Part shown: positions 1 through 6,717 of the stretch, in pieces | Position numbering within the stretch: the stretch's first letter is position 1 | Layout of the letters: the number at the start of each line of letters is the position of its first letter | Origin: Gammaproteobacteria bacterium | Lineage (GTDB): Bacteria > Pseudomonadota > Gammaproteobacteria > Acidiferrobacterales > SZUA-150 | Assembly (NCBI GenBank): GCA_029880755.1 | Contig: JAOUNW010000021.1 | Span: 1 to 17,773, forward strand | Length of the DNA: 17,773 bases | Direction of reading: 5' to 3' | Notes under the pieces: generated by a model | The model's input: the letters and a program-made list of their open reading frames with translations, nothing else | What the model was told of the DNA's origin: nothing | Databases searched by the model: none | Translations under genes and position numbers: made by a program

Positions 1-3
1 ATT

Positions 4-432
4 TTAATAAGCGGATTGATACTTCTTCTTATAACCCCGTACGATAAAATCGATACCCAGTTGCAGAATAGCGTCCCAGGCCAACAAGATCTCGGTAGCG
101 GCTGTTGGGTCACACTCCCTGACGGTCTCCATCAAGCATCGTTTCCACAACTGATACAGCTCAGGGCGAATATTCAGTTGACTGGAAGAATGGGTTTCTC
201 TGACCCGCTCGAGCACGTTCACGGCGATTCGGTTTCCTTTAGGAAACATAACCAGCATATTGATTGCGTGACCCAGTATCTGTTTCTGTTTCGCGTAATC
301 AGTATTACTAAATCTGGGTTTAATCTCCGGACTGCTGGCCAGAAACCTGTCATAAAACTTATCAATAAAGTGCGGATCCTGGAGGCATTTTCCATAGCTG
401 ACGCGCACTTTATCGATAATATCCTTGTCCAT
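4..432 (-). CDS. single-domain globin (paralog 1)
   Basis: This 142-residue protein is a stand-alone heme-binding globin, expected in the cytoplasm. Compared from memory with the globin domain of E. coli Hmp, it keeps Tyr27 at B10, Phe41 at CD1, Gln49 at E7 and His81 at F8 (proximal ligand, in an ETHSSS context). The length is one globin fold with no reductase or output domain. TyrB10/GlnE7 is a distal pocket seen in O2- or NO-reactive bacterial globins, so binding of O2 or NO is inferred. The ATG at 430-432 is preceded by a good AAGGAAAAG ribosome site. It is the last gene of a likely operon: receptor (944-2608), globin 2 (455-877), then this gene after a 22-base gap. Globin family assignment is firm; whether it signals, scavenges or detoxifies is unknown. 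Confidence 0.87.
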   Translation of the reverse strand: MDKDIIDKVRVSYGKCLQDPHFIDKFYDRFLASSPEIKPRFSNTDYAKQKQILGHAINMLVMFPKGNRIAVNVLERVRETHSSSQLNIRPELYQLWKRCLMETVRECDPTAATEILLAWDAILQLGIDFIVRGYKKKYQSAY

Positions 433-454
433 TTAACTTTTCCTTGCTAACCCA

Positions 455-877
455 TTACGCAGTCTTCCGCGCCTCATAACCGCTAACGATATAATCAATT
501 CCAATTTGCAGGACCTCATTCCAGGCAATCACGGTATCATTGTCTATTAATGTGTCACATTCTTTTATTGTCTGGATCAAAGAATTTTTCCAAAAACGGT
601 AAAGATCTAGCCGGATGTCCATATTGTTTGAATTGTGACTATCACGAATACGGTTTACGACTGTTTCGGCAATCTTATTGCCCTTGGTAAACATAATCAT
701 CATATTCAAGCCATGGCTCAGTAACTGTTTTTGCTTTCCAAAATCTGTATTCTGAAACCTGACCTTTATCTCCGGATTACTATTGAGAAAGCGTTCATAG
801 AATTTGTCCATGAAACGGTTGTTCTGTAAACAACGCCCGTAACTCGCTCTTACTTTATCGATTTGTTCCGTTTTCAT
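455..877 (-). CDS. single-domain globin (paralog 2)
   Basis: This 140-residue globin aligns without gaps over most of its length with the neighbour at 4-432. Tyr27 (B10), Phe41 (CD1), Gln49 (E7) and His81 (F8) fall at identical positions, so the two arose by tandem duplication and both should bind heme. The open frame extends upstream to a TTG at 925, but the ATG at 877 makes the N-terminus (MKTEQIDKVR) match MDKDIIDKVR of the paralog, so 877 is chosen. The ribosome site there is weak (GGGG about 11 bases upstream). It starts 66 bases after the chemoreceptor stop codon and ends 22 bases before globin 1, consistent with one transcript. No output domain is fused to it. Confidence 0.85.
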   Translation of the reverse strand: MKTEQIDKVRASYGRCLQNNRFMDKFYERFLNSNPEIKVRFQNTDFGKQKQLLSHGLNMMIMFTKGNKIAETVVNRIRDSHNSNNMDIRLDLYRFWKNSLIQTIKECDTLIDNDTVIAWNEVLQIGIDYIVSGYEARKTA

Positions 878-943
878 GTCTGCGCAACCCCACTGATAAT
901 CTTTTAACAAAGTCTCTCTGTTCAAATCTGCATTAGTTTCTTT

Positions 944-2608
944 TTAAAACTGGGCTGCCTTCATATAATGGATGTTTTCCGCGTCGCTAGGATCGTAGCC
1001 CGCTTTGCTTATTTTTTTAGCATATCCTTTCCCATGCAGTGCCTCTATGCCCCCTTTTGAACCATCATAATTACTGGTCTTGAAGAACGATACCAGTCGC
1101 ACCAGATTCTCTGTCTGCTCTTCCATGGCCTTGCTTGCTGCCGCGGTCTCTTCTACCTGGGCGGTATTGCGCTGAGTCATGTCTTCGATATGACTCATGG
1201 CGGAACTCACCTGCTCAATGCCGGCAGTCTGCTCCTCACTGGCTGCGGCAATTTCTGAAACAAGCTCTGAAACCTTTTTGATTTCTCCGACCAGGCTTAT
1301 TAATGTATCGCCGGACTTATTAACAAGCTCTGAACCGTTGTCCACTTTCTCCACGCTGTCTTCAATGAGAAGTTTAATTTCCTTGGCGGACTCGGCGGAG
1401 CGTTGCGCCAAGGTGCGAACCTCGGCCGCCACCACCGCAAAACCCCTGCCCTGCTCACCCGCCCGCGCCGCTTCTACCGCCGCGTTTAGCGCCAGCAGAT
1501 TGGTCTGAAAGGCAATTTCATCAATAACACGAATAATCTCGTAGACTTTGGTGCTGGAGTTTTGTATAGCCTCCATGGCGGAAACAGCGCTTTTAACAAT
1601 CCTGCCTCCGTCCACCGCCTGCTTGCTGGCGCTGTTGGCAACATCCCGCGCCGCCACCGAATTTTCTGAATTCTGCTTAACAATGGAAGTCATTTCTTCC
1701 ATCGAAGCGGCGGTCTCTTCCAGATTAGCTGCCTGCTCTTCCGTCTGATGTGACATATTGGAATTACCATGAGCAATCTCGACCGAGGCGGCTCGCAAGG
1801 CATCAATATTATTCAAGGCCTCGCCCATTATCCGATCCAGGCGTTCTACAAAGGCATTAAACCATTTCACGAGTTCTCCGATTTCATCGTCGCCTCTGGC
1901 CACCAGGCGTTGGGTCAAATCACCATCGCCGCTATCCATCTCCTTCAGTTTTTCCACTACATGATTAATGCTTGAAGAGATAGAGACTGTCACTACCACG
2001 GAGAAGCCCCCGACAATTACCGCTACCGCTATACCGAGCAGCAACCCGATGGAAGCGGCGACTTGTGAGGCCCTGTTGGAATCCTCCAGGGCAGCAGTGA
2101 ATTTTCTGTAATTGTCACCTCGGAATTCCTTCATACCGGTCTCGAATTCGATTAGTGATGCACTCATGCGGTCCACGGCTGCAGCCATGGACTCCGCCTC
2201 GATAGTGCCCTCGACCATGCCGCGAGTGAGACCGGTCGCGTGAGTAAAGTATTTATTGAACATCTCGTGCAAATGATGGGCATGTTCTTTTAGAGAGGCA
2301 TCCAGCTCGCCTATGGCCTCCAGATTGGTGACCATAGCCTGACTATGCTTGTCAGCATCCTCCAACATATCCAGCTCGCCGGAATTAACGGCGGCATTCA
2401 GCGCCTCCTTGATCTTGTCCAGACGCACCAGATTGGCATCAGTGCGCTCCAGGACCGGATAGTACACATCGCTGGCTAACTTCAAGCGATCGGCATTATC
2501 TAGGGTAACGCTGTAACTGAAACCCATGTAAGCCGCAAACCCGACACCGGCCAGCGACACAAGCAAGAGAATTTTGTACTTAATTTTTAAGTTATGTAAC
2601 CAGCGCAT
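944..2608 (-). CDS. methyl-accepting chemotaxis protein
   Basis: This 554-residue protein is a transmembrane chemoreceptor that signals to CheW/CheA at the inner membrane. In order: a basic N-terminus and first membrane segment (about residues 11-33), a mostly helical periplasmic domain (about 34-184, size of a four-helix-bundle sensor), a second membrane segment (about 185-210), a HAMP domain (about 211-262) and a long cytoplasmic coiled coil. The kinase-control hairpin tip is clear at about 363-390 (EIAFQTNLLALNAAVEAARA). Glu-rich methylation helices lie at about 288-313 and 455-495. The C-terminus (MKAAQF) lacks the NWETF-type pentapeptide that tethers CheR and CheB. The ATG has an AGAGGT ribosome site. 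Two globin genes follow on the same strand, so oxygen or NO may be the cue; the ligand cannot be read from the sequence. Confidence 0.95.
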   Translation of the reverse strand: MRWLHNLKIKYKILLLVSLAGVGFAAYMGFSYSVTLDNADRLKLASDVYYPVLERTDANLVRLDKIKEALNAAVNSGELDMLEDADKHSQAMVTNLEAIGELDASLKEHAHHLHEMFNKYFTHATGLTRGMVEGTIEAESMAAAVDRMSASLIEFETGMKEFRGDNYRKFTAALEDSNRASQVAASIGLLLGIAVAVIVGGFSVVVTVSISSSINHVVEKLKEMDSGDGDLTQRLVARGDDEIGELVKWFNAFVERLDRIMGEALNNIDALRAASVEIAHGNSNMSHQTEEQAANLEETAASMEEMTSIVKQNSENSVAARDVANSASKQAVDGGRIVKSAVSAMEAIQNSSTKVYEIIRVIDEIAFQTNLLALNAAVEAARAGEQGRGFAVVAAEVRTLAQRSAESAKEIKLLIEDSVEKVDNGSELVNKSGDTLISLVGEIKKVSELVSEIAAASEEQTAGIEQVSSAMSHIEDMTQRNTAQVEETAAASKAMEEQTENLVRLVSFFKTSNYDGSKGGIEALHGKGYAKKISKAGYDPSDAENIHYMKAAQF

Positions 2609-2954
2609 TGCAGTACCTCTCTAAATCCTGAGACTGGTCTTGGTTGGGTTTCTGAAACCCGGCAGACCATCCTCAATTGATCAAGTTATTACAATCACAC
2701 CCCCGTAATCGCTCTAACCCCTTGGATCCTGTTTGATGCCAGCCATATCGGTAACATCGTAACCATCGAATTAATCGGTTATTTATTTAGAATAGACCAG
2801 AATATGATATATGCCAGAATTTTTTTATGGTTTCCTGACTATTTGTGTAGGTTATTCATTGTTTTTGATTCACCCTCTTATTTAATCTACGGCTTTATCA
2901 CAGACGTATGGCGCGGAACCAGTTGTTCGTTGAAAAGGGCCCCGTGCACCCACC
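2609..2954. other. intergenic region upstream of the chemoreceptor gene
   Basis: About 350 bases without a convincing gene. It must hold the promoter of the minus-strand receptor gene, but no sigma-70 or sigma-28 (flagellar) promoter stands out. A short plus-strand frame at 2804-3010 resembles no known protein and runs through the terminator. The only structure seen is the inverted repeat at 2636-2668 in the receptor leader. Confidence 0.5.
2636..2668. repeat. inverted repeat in the chemoreceptor 5' leader
   Basis: Outer arms GGTCT (2636-2640) and AGACC (2664-2668) flank inner arms GGGTTT (2646-2651) and AAACCC (2655-2660) with a CTG loop. The repeat lies about 28-60 bases upstream of the receptor ATG. 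It could be an RNA hairpin in the leader or a protein-binding site; there is no U-tract, so it is not a terminator. Confidence 0.4.
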
Positions 2955-2984
2955 AAAAAAAGGGCGCCATAAGCGCCCTTTTTT
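2955..2984 (-). terminator. rho-independent terminator (symmetrical)
   Basis: A perfect GC-rich stem, GGGCGC (2962-2967) with GCGCCC (2973-2978) and a 5-base loop, is flanked by seven A (2955-2961) and six T (2979-2984). On the minus strand it follows the PstS-like gene stop by about 20 bases and ends in a U-tract, so it terminates that transcript. The symmetry means it should work in both directions. Confidence 0.9.
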
Positions 2985-3002
2985 CCTTTATCGAGGAATT
3001 GG

Positions 3003-3407
3003 CTAGTTGACCGTGTACACCACTTTGACTGAGGCATCCACTTGGCTGCTATCCATATAACCGATGGAGTTCGTATATTTATTGACCATTTGTTTCGCTT
3101 CGGCACTGGTTTCCACTATCTTGGGCGGCACGCCCTTACCGGAGAAAATTTTCTGAGACCAGTAGGCCTTGAACTGGCTTTCACTTTTGCCGATCACTTT
3201 TTCAATAAACTGATTACGAATGCTGGAGCCGTCAGGCATATCCAGGCCCTTGATATTTTTATTCTTACCCAAAAAAACATCTTTAACCTGTTCCTGAGTC
3301 AGCTTGGGAATATCGCTACCCGAACCGGCCACGACCACCATTCCCGCCATTACCTGACCACTGATAATCATCAGGGCAGCGCCACACACTAAAGCTTTAA
3401 GTTTCAT
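3003..3407 (-). CDS. short PstS-like periplasmic substrate-binding protein
   Basis: This 134-residue protein has a Sec signal peptide (MKLKALVCGAALMIISGQVMA, probable cleavage after Ala21), so it should be periplasmic. The mature part resembles short PstS-like proteins annotated as phosphate ABC transporter substrate-binding proteins: a VVAGSGSDIPKLTQEQVKDVFLGK start, a central SQFKAYWSQKIFSGKG stretch and an IGYMDSS motif near the C-terminus. It is about half the length of true PstS, and no permease or ATPase gene is nearby, so a transport role is doubtful; it may bind an anion or sit on a cell-surface assembly. The ATG has a GAGAGGTGA ribosome site. The gene follows the porin remnant by 21 bases and ends at the strong terminator at 2955-2984. 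Confidence 0.82.
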   Translation of the reverse strand: MKLKALVCGAALMIISGQVMAGMVVVAGSGSDIPKLTQEQVKDVFLGKNKNIKGLDMPDGSSIRNQFIEKVIGKSESQFKAYWSQKIFSGKGVPPKIVETSAEAKQMVNKYTNSIGYMDSSQVDASVKVVYTVN

Positions 3408-3428
3408 AAATTCACCTCTCCCCTTGGA

Positions 3429-3660
3429 TTAAAACAAGACATCCACGGCTACGCCGTAGAGTTTGACGGTGTCATCCGCCGGTGCACTCAGGAAAGCGCC
3501 TGTGGTGTTAGCGCCACCCTCCACCTTGATGGTGCTGGCCTGGACCTTGAAATCCAGGGTATCGGAATAGTCATATCGCAATCCCAGTGTCGTGGTTTTT
3601 TCCTGCAGGCGCTGGCCCCGATTGCCAACCCCGCTGGAAACGCTCACTTTCCAAACCGGT
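3429..3660 (-). pseudogene. 3' remnant of an outer-membrane porin gene
   Basis: The last ~60 codons read as the end of a porin-type beta-barrel: QEKTTTLGLRYDYSDTLDF, alternating beta-strand residues, and a final strand VKLYGVAVDVLF ending in the terminal Phe typical of outer-membrane proteins. Upstream of about 3640-3660 the frame stops resembling a barrel; the open frame reaches 3836 only with Trp- and Arg-rich sequence, and no signal peptide or earlier strands are present in any frame. The gene is therefore read as truncated at its 5' end by an old rearrangement. The left edge is approximate. A porin upstream of a short PstS-like gene is a pairing I recall from other gammaproteobacteria, so the intact ancestor was probably a two-gene unit. 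Confidence 0.7.
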
Positions 3661-3846
3661 ACTGCCAGGTCTCGCAACAGCAGCAAACGCGACGGCACCA
3701 TAGTGATGCAAAAATGTCCTGGTGCGATTTCAGGCTCTTTACTAGTTCCAACCCATCGTGACCACCCGTTCCAATGAAGTGTTGCCAGCCTTCCGAAGGT
3801 TGCCATAAAACTCAAGTCCATGACGTCCCCGACCAAAGCGTGAACT
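3661..3846. other. unassigned sequence between porin remnant and DsrC-like gene
   Basis: No convincing gene. Minus-strand frames give short unrelated peptides; one frame carries an NTSLER stretch that resembles the low-complexity ends of some dispersed-repeat-derived predictions. This may be the scar of the rearrangement that removed the porin 5' end. Confidence 0.35.
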
Positions 3847-3855
3847 TGCTATACT
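3847..3855 (+). promoter_or_regulatory. extended -10 promoter for the DsrC-like gene
   Basis: TGCTATACT fits the extended -10 pattern TGnTATAAT with one mismatch in the hexamer. No good -35 is seen at 17 bases, which extended -10 promoters tolerate. Transcription would begin near 3862, giving a leader of about 45 bases before the ATG at 3907. Confidence 0.45.
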
Positions 3856-3906
3856 TCTAGTGTGTGGCAACGGTCGACCTGTTACCCAGGTTGTGGGAGG
3901 CATACC

Positions 3907-4329
3907 ATGTTAATGAGGGGTCCCATCTGTTTTGAGGCGCGCACGGTTGAGATTGCCGGTAAATCGGTGATCTTGCTGGAGCACGGGTATTTATTTGATC
4001 GGGAAGAATGGAGTCCAGCGGTCGTCGAATTTCTGGCGAAGGTGGATGGTGTCACCCTTACCGAGTGGCACTGGTGGCTGATTGGGTATCTGCGCAGTTA
4101 CTATCACGAATACCGGATCGTCCCGGCCCGCTCTATCCTGTGCAGAGCCCTGGAAGGTACCCGGGACCAAGGTAACCCGTATGTCTTAGAAGAGCTGTTT
4201 CCCGACGAGACGCTGCTGCCGATCTACAGCGGCATGCCTTACCCTGCCTCCATGGATACCGATGGCCGGATACCGCGTTACCGGGGGATTGGGCGGAAAG
4301 TCGAGAATCCGTACAGTCTCTCTCGATAG
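3907..4329 (+). CDS. DsrC/TusE-family protein lacking the C-terminal cysteines
   Basis: This 140-residue protein has the DsrC/TusE fold signature: DREEWSPAVVEFLAKVDG (31-48), LTEWHWWLIGYLRSYYHEY (51-69), an arm-forming region IVPARSILCRAL (71-82) and LFPDE (97-101). Family members that carry sulfur end with a conserved penultimate Cys (CysA), and true DsrC also has CysB about ten residues earlier. Here the tail after 101 continues for about 40 residues without any cysteine (ending VENPYSLSR), so sulfur relay is unlikely. Cysteine-less members have been proposed to be regulatory (the RspA group); that role is inferred. ATG 3907 is chosen because GGGAGG lies 8 bases upstream; the frame could open at GTG 3862, but that would put the ribosome site inside the gene. 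It is alone on the plus strand. Confidence 0.82.
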   Translation: MLMRGPICFEARTVEIAGKSVILLEHGYLFDREEWSPAVVEFLAKVDGVTLTEWHWWLIGYLRSYYHEYRIVPARSILCRALEGTRDQGNPYVLEELFPDETLLPIYSGMPYPASMDTDGRIPRYRGIGRKVENPYSLSR

Positions 4330-4515
4330 AGGTCTTCCACCCGGCGGGAGGGTCCCTAATGACACCCAACAGCCTACACGTTTTCGATCATTCATGTTGA
4401 AAACGGGGCGCTGCCTATTTTTACGAAAGAGATAGATTTTCCCGATGTAGGTTTAAGATTCAACCGTATCTTTTATTTAATACCAGTGATCCGTCGTATT
4501 AATCCATTCCCGATC

Positions 4516-4752
4516 TTAATCAAGCTCACCGCGAGAGATTAGTTTCAAATCTATTTCTGGTTCTTCATAATGTATCAAGCCGTATGAAGGAAACTCTATA
4601 ACCACTCCTTTTCCTAAATAGCTCCATTTTTCTTTAGGATGATTCTGGCTATATTCGCCACCGTCAATACTACAGACAACTATACCGCCTTTGTCATTGC
4701 CCAATTGGACCCTATCACCTTTTTTCACCTCTTTTCCATCTGAATATTTCAT
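4516..4752 (-). CDS. putative immunity protein of Rhs cassette 1
   Basis: This small acidic 78-residue protein has no signal peptide or membrane segment. It begins MKYSDGKEVKKGDRVQLGND, a KOW/SH3-like small beta-barrel opening (GDRV then GGIVVCSI), followed by KEKWSYLGKGVVIEF and GLIHYEEPEIDLKLI. Similar small proteins with KY-DG-EV--GD-V and GLIHYEEP motifs occur, as I recall, beside Rhs C-termini. Its place directly after the Rhs tip, with an AGGTGA ribosome site overlapping the tip's TAG stop, fits an immunity gene made together with its toxin. Neutralisation of the 4763-5362 tip is inferred from position only. No terminator is seen downstream. Confidence 0.72.
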   Translation of the reverse strand: MKYSDGKEVKKGDRVQLGNDKGGIVVCSIDGGEYSQNHPKEKWSYLGKGVVIEFPSYGLIHYEEPEIDLKLISRGELD

Positions 4753-4758
4753 GCCCGA

Positions 4759-4764
4759 TCACCT
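4759..4764 (-). promoter_or_regulatory. ribosome binding site of immunity gene 1
   Basis: AGGTGA on the minus strand, 6 bases upstream of the ATG at 4752, overlaps the TAG stop (4763-4765) of the Rhs tip. The overlap couples translation of the small protein to that of the tip. Confidence 0.65.
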
Positions 4765-5362
4765 ACGAATTATCGAATGGTTCTACAGGGATTGCTCCTA
4801 TAGGGAGGTCTTCTGGTCCAACAGCACCAGCCGGCTGCCAGAAACAATCGCATTCGCCAATTGGATTTCCTTTCGGAATCTGATTGGCTCTTAAAATATT
4901 ATGGTGCGGTCCATCAATACCGTGCTGCGGGGTACTAGGAATATCCAATGGACGATAACCTATAGTCCCGACGGGAACTATCTTACCACTTATTGTCTTA
5001 CACGGTGGGCATCCCTCATCCTCACACTGCTTAGGCTTTGTATCCGTACCACTATCCGTCCCACTATCTGTACCGTTGATGGGTGGCAAGGTAAATATCG
5101 GTGCGATAGGCCCCAGCCGCCCTGCTGGCGCACCCAAACCACCACCCACTCCACCACCACTTCCGCAGCCTGGCGAAATCCCTGGGCGCGTTCCAATACC
5201 GGGACAACCTAACAGCAATCCTTCTGGATCAATAGATGCTATCGGATTCCCCCCAACATACGCATAGGTGTTAAGCCCTCCCGCCAACCCAATCGGATCA
5301 CTGGTCAAGTATCTCCCGACCTTCGGATCATAGTACCGGTTCCAGTTGTAAACTGTCCGAGG
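4763..5362 (-). pseudogene. orphan Rhs C-terminal cassette 1 (tip/toxin domain)
   Basis: The frame opens right after an in-frame TAA (5363-5365) and reads TVYNWNRYYDPKVGRYLTSDPIGLAGGLNTY, the conserved end of the Rhs core, then a DPEGL boundary, a Gly/Pro-rich linker (PGISPGCGSGGGVGGGLG), a Thr/Asp repeat (GTDSGTDSGTD) and a variable C-terminal tip of about 85 residues. The tip starts CPPCKTISGKIVPVGTIGY and includes HGIDGPHHNI, CDCFWQPAGAV and LPIGAIPVEPF. No ATG exists; the first usable start is TTG at 5308. The thousand-plus-residue Rhs shell is absent, so this is a silent cassette, not a functional Rhs gene. In Rhs/polymorphic toxins the tip after the DPxGL boundary is the toxin; its chemistry is not recognisable here. 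Paired with the gene at 4516-4752. Confidence 0.75.
5017..5356. repeat. direct repeat copy A (Rhs core end plus linker)
   Basis: About 340 bases nearly identical to 6212-6560, in the same orientation. It encodes the Rhs core end, the DPEGLLLGCPGIGTRPG linker and the GTD repeats. It differs from copy B by a few substitutions and lacks a 9-base insertion near 5112. Both edges are abrupt: at 5356 the sequence changes after ACAGTTTAC (minus strand), and below 5017 the tips diverge. Confidence 0.9.
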
Positions 5363-5494
5363 TTACACAGAGGGAGAGGAAACAGGAAGAAGATAGTCTG
5401 AATCAACGAGTTGGAGCGAGCTATTCAAAGTCACACCATGAAAGGAATAAATTTTCCTAGTGCGATTTTACAGATCAATCGAGTTTTACCCCGT
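5363..5494. other. spacer between Rhs cassettes
   Basis: No gene. It contains TTTCCTAGTGCGATT (5453-5467), matched with one difference by 6657-6671 in front of cassette 2. In both places the motif begins 97 bases from the edge of the long direct repeat. The 96 bases between align only weakly, like decayed duplicates. No terminator is seen after immunity gene 2. Confidence 0.5.
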
Positions 5495-6010
5495 TTATTC
5501 TATGATCTCGTTTTCACTTTTGATGTGGAAGCTTACATAGTCATCCACCAACAACATAGCTGACCACCATACAGTTTTCTTCGCATACCCTTCCTCCGAT
5601 GGTGTAGCGCTTAGCGCTTCTACAAGAAACGCTTTCTCTTGCTCATTCCAGCGGAGATGAATGCCGACAAACTCCTTGTCGCCGATTTCCGCCGTACAAC
5701 AAAAACGACCATTTTCCGCTATCAACATCCGTAGCTCATTTCTACGCCTTACAGATGGCTGTACTTGCTTTGTTCTCTGTGGTATCCCTTCGGCGAAATT
5801 CTCTTCGCGCACCCTAAACTCCACAACTGAACTAGATTCAATAGTCATATCAGTCCATACGAGACCATGGTTTTCTGATGAAAGTCCTCGAACGTTTAAA
5901 CCGATTGGCCCATCTCTGCCGCCGCTTAACTCCGCAGACAGCGCAACCGCGTTTTTACCACCAGCTGAAGCTACTCTCGCTTTATTAACATATATATCTA
6001 AACACAGCAT
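5495..6010 (-). CDS. putative immunity protein of Rhs cassette 2
   Basis: This 171-residue protein resembles no family I can name. It begins MLCLDIYVNKARVASAGGKN, has no signal peptide or membrane segment, is rich in predicted beta strands, and ends in DDYVSFHIKSENEIIE. It follows the Rhs cassette 2 tip on the same strand, which is where immunity genes sit. The frame stays open upstream to 6067, with an ATG at 6028 that overlaps the end of the tip. The ATG at 6010 is chosen because AGGGGG lies 6 bases before it and that ribosome site overlaps the TAG stop of the tip. The same arrangement occurs in cassette 1. Function as an antitoxin is inferred from position. Confidence 0.68.
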   Translation of the reverse strand: MLCLDIYVNKARVASAGGKNAVALSAELSGGRDGPIGLNVRGLSSENHGLVWTDMTIESSSVVEFRVREENFAEGIPQRTKQVQPSVRRRNELRMLIAENGRFCCTAEIGDKEFVGIHLRWNEQEKAFLVEALSATPSEEGYAKKTVWWSAMLLVDDYVSFHIKSENEIIE

Positions 6011-6016
6011 CAGCTT

Positions 6017-6022
6017 CCCCCT
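6017..6022 (-). promoter_or_regulatory. ribosome binding site of immunity gene 2
   Basis: AGGGGG on the minus strand shares two bases with the TAG stop of the Rhs tip (6021-6023) and lies 6 bases before the ATG at 6010. It decides the start of the downstream gene. Confidence 0.65.
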
Positions 6023-6587
6023 AAACATCAAATCTGTACGTAATAGGTGGGAATCCCTTTGGCACACAGTCCCTATTATACTTATCAGCTGCGCGGTTCC
6101 AACGTCGCTTTGTCAAATCGTCGATTGGATATTTTGTCATATTGTTTTCAATCCTAATGTGCTCCAGCACTAAGCTGTTACGACGAAGCTCACAGCCGTT
6201 ATCATCATCCTCATCCTCACACTGCTTAGGTTTTGTATCTGTCCCATTATCCGTCCCACTATCTGTACCGTTGATGGGGGGCAAGGTAAATATCGGTGCT
6301 ATCGGCCCCAAAGGAGGGAGTCTTACTGCTGGCGCACCCAAACCACCACCCACTCCACCACCACTTCCACAGCCTGGCGAAATCCCTGGGCGCGTTCCTA
6401 TACCGGGACAACCTAACAGCAACCCCTCTGGATCAATATATACTAACGGATTCCCTTCCACATACCCATACGTATTCAACCCACCCGCTAGTCCTATCGG
6501 ATCACTGGTAATGTATCTCCCTACCTTCGGATCATAATACCGGTTCCAGTTGTAAACTGTTTGGGACCAAGCGAATCTGGAGCTCAT
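6021..6587 (-). CDS. orphan Rhs C-terminal cassette 2 (tip/toxin domain)
   Basis: This 188-residue frame starts with MSSRFAWSQ and then reads the Rhs core end TVYNWNRYYDPKVGRYITSDP, the DPEGL boundary, the same Gly/Pro linker and GTD repeats as cassette 1, and a different tip of about 65 residues (EDDDNGCELRRNSLVLEHIR, then TKRRWNRAADKYNRDCVPKG). An in-frame TAA lies just upstream, and the ATG at 6587 has no ribosome site, so expression from its own signals is doubtful. The Rhs shell is missing. The tip is short, basic in the middle, and not a fold I recognise; a nuclease-like or other toxin would be a guess. It is followed by the candidate immunity gene at 5495-6010. Cassettes of this kind can replace the tip of a full Rhs gene by recombination through the shared repeat. 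Confidence 0.72.
   Translation of the reverse strand: MSSRFAWSQTVYNWNRYYDPKVGRYITSDPIGLAGGLNTYGYVEGNPLVYIDPEGLLLGCPGIGTRPGISPGCGSGGGVGGGLGAPAVRLPPLGPIAPIFTLPPINGTDSGTDNGTDTKPKQCEDEDDDNGCELRRNSLVLEHIRIENNMTKYPIDDLTKRRWNRAADKYNRDCVPKGFPPITYRFDV
6212..6560. repeat. direct repeat copy B (Rhs core end plus linker)
   Basis: The second copy of the repeat at 5017-5356, offset by 1204 bases at its upstream edge and 9 bases longer because of an insertion near 6308-6325 that encodes extra Pro/Leu residues. Sequence outside both edges differs from copy A. Confidence 0.9.
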
Positions 6588-6717
6588 CCGAAAGTTATTA
6601 TATATTTCATCCGGTTAGCATAGAAAGACACATATCGATACTGGTTCCGAAAAATATTTCCTAGTGCAATTGGGCATATTACCCACTTCGCTGTACAGGT
6701 GTATCGATTTGGCATAG

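Noticed and set aside
16..450. Plus-strand frame of 144 codons opposite globin 1
   Set aside because: It is the complement of a gene with conserved heme-binding residues; its own product shows no family features and no ribosome site.
877..925. Longer globin 2 from TTG at 925
   Set aside because: The extra 16 residues have no match in the paralog, and the ATG at 877 aligns the two N-termini exactly.
2804..3010. Small plus-strand frame between receptor and PstS-like genes
   Set aside because: It runs through the terminator stem and has no ribosome site or recognisable sequence.
4331..4358. Possible terminator after the DsrC-like gene
   Set aside because: The CCACCC/GGGAGG arms contain a mismatch and no T-tract follows.
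5076..5267. Proline-rich plus-strand frame opposite the Rhs linker
   Set aside because: It is the complement of the Gly-rich linker codons, not a gene; the same holds for 6142-6537.
4756..6587. CRISPR-like or integron cassette array
   Set aside because: There are only two long repeats, they are coding Rhs core sequence, and no attC-like sites or short regular repeats are present.
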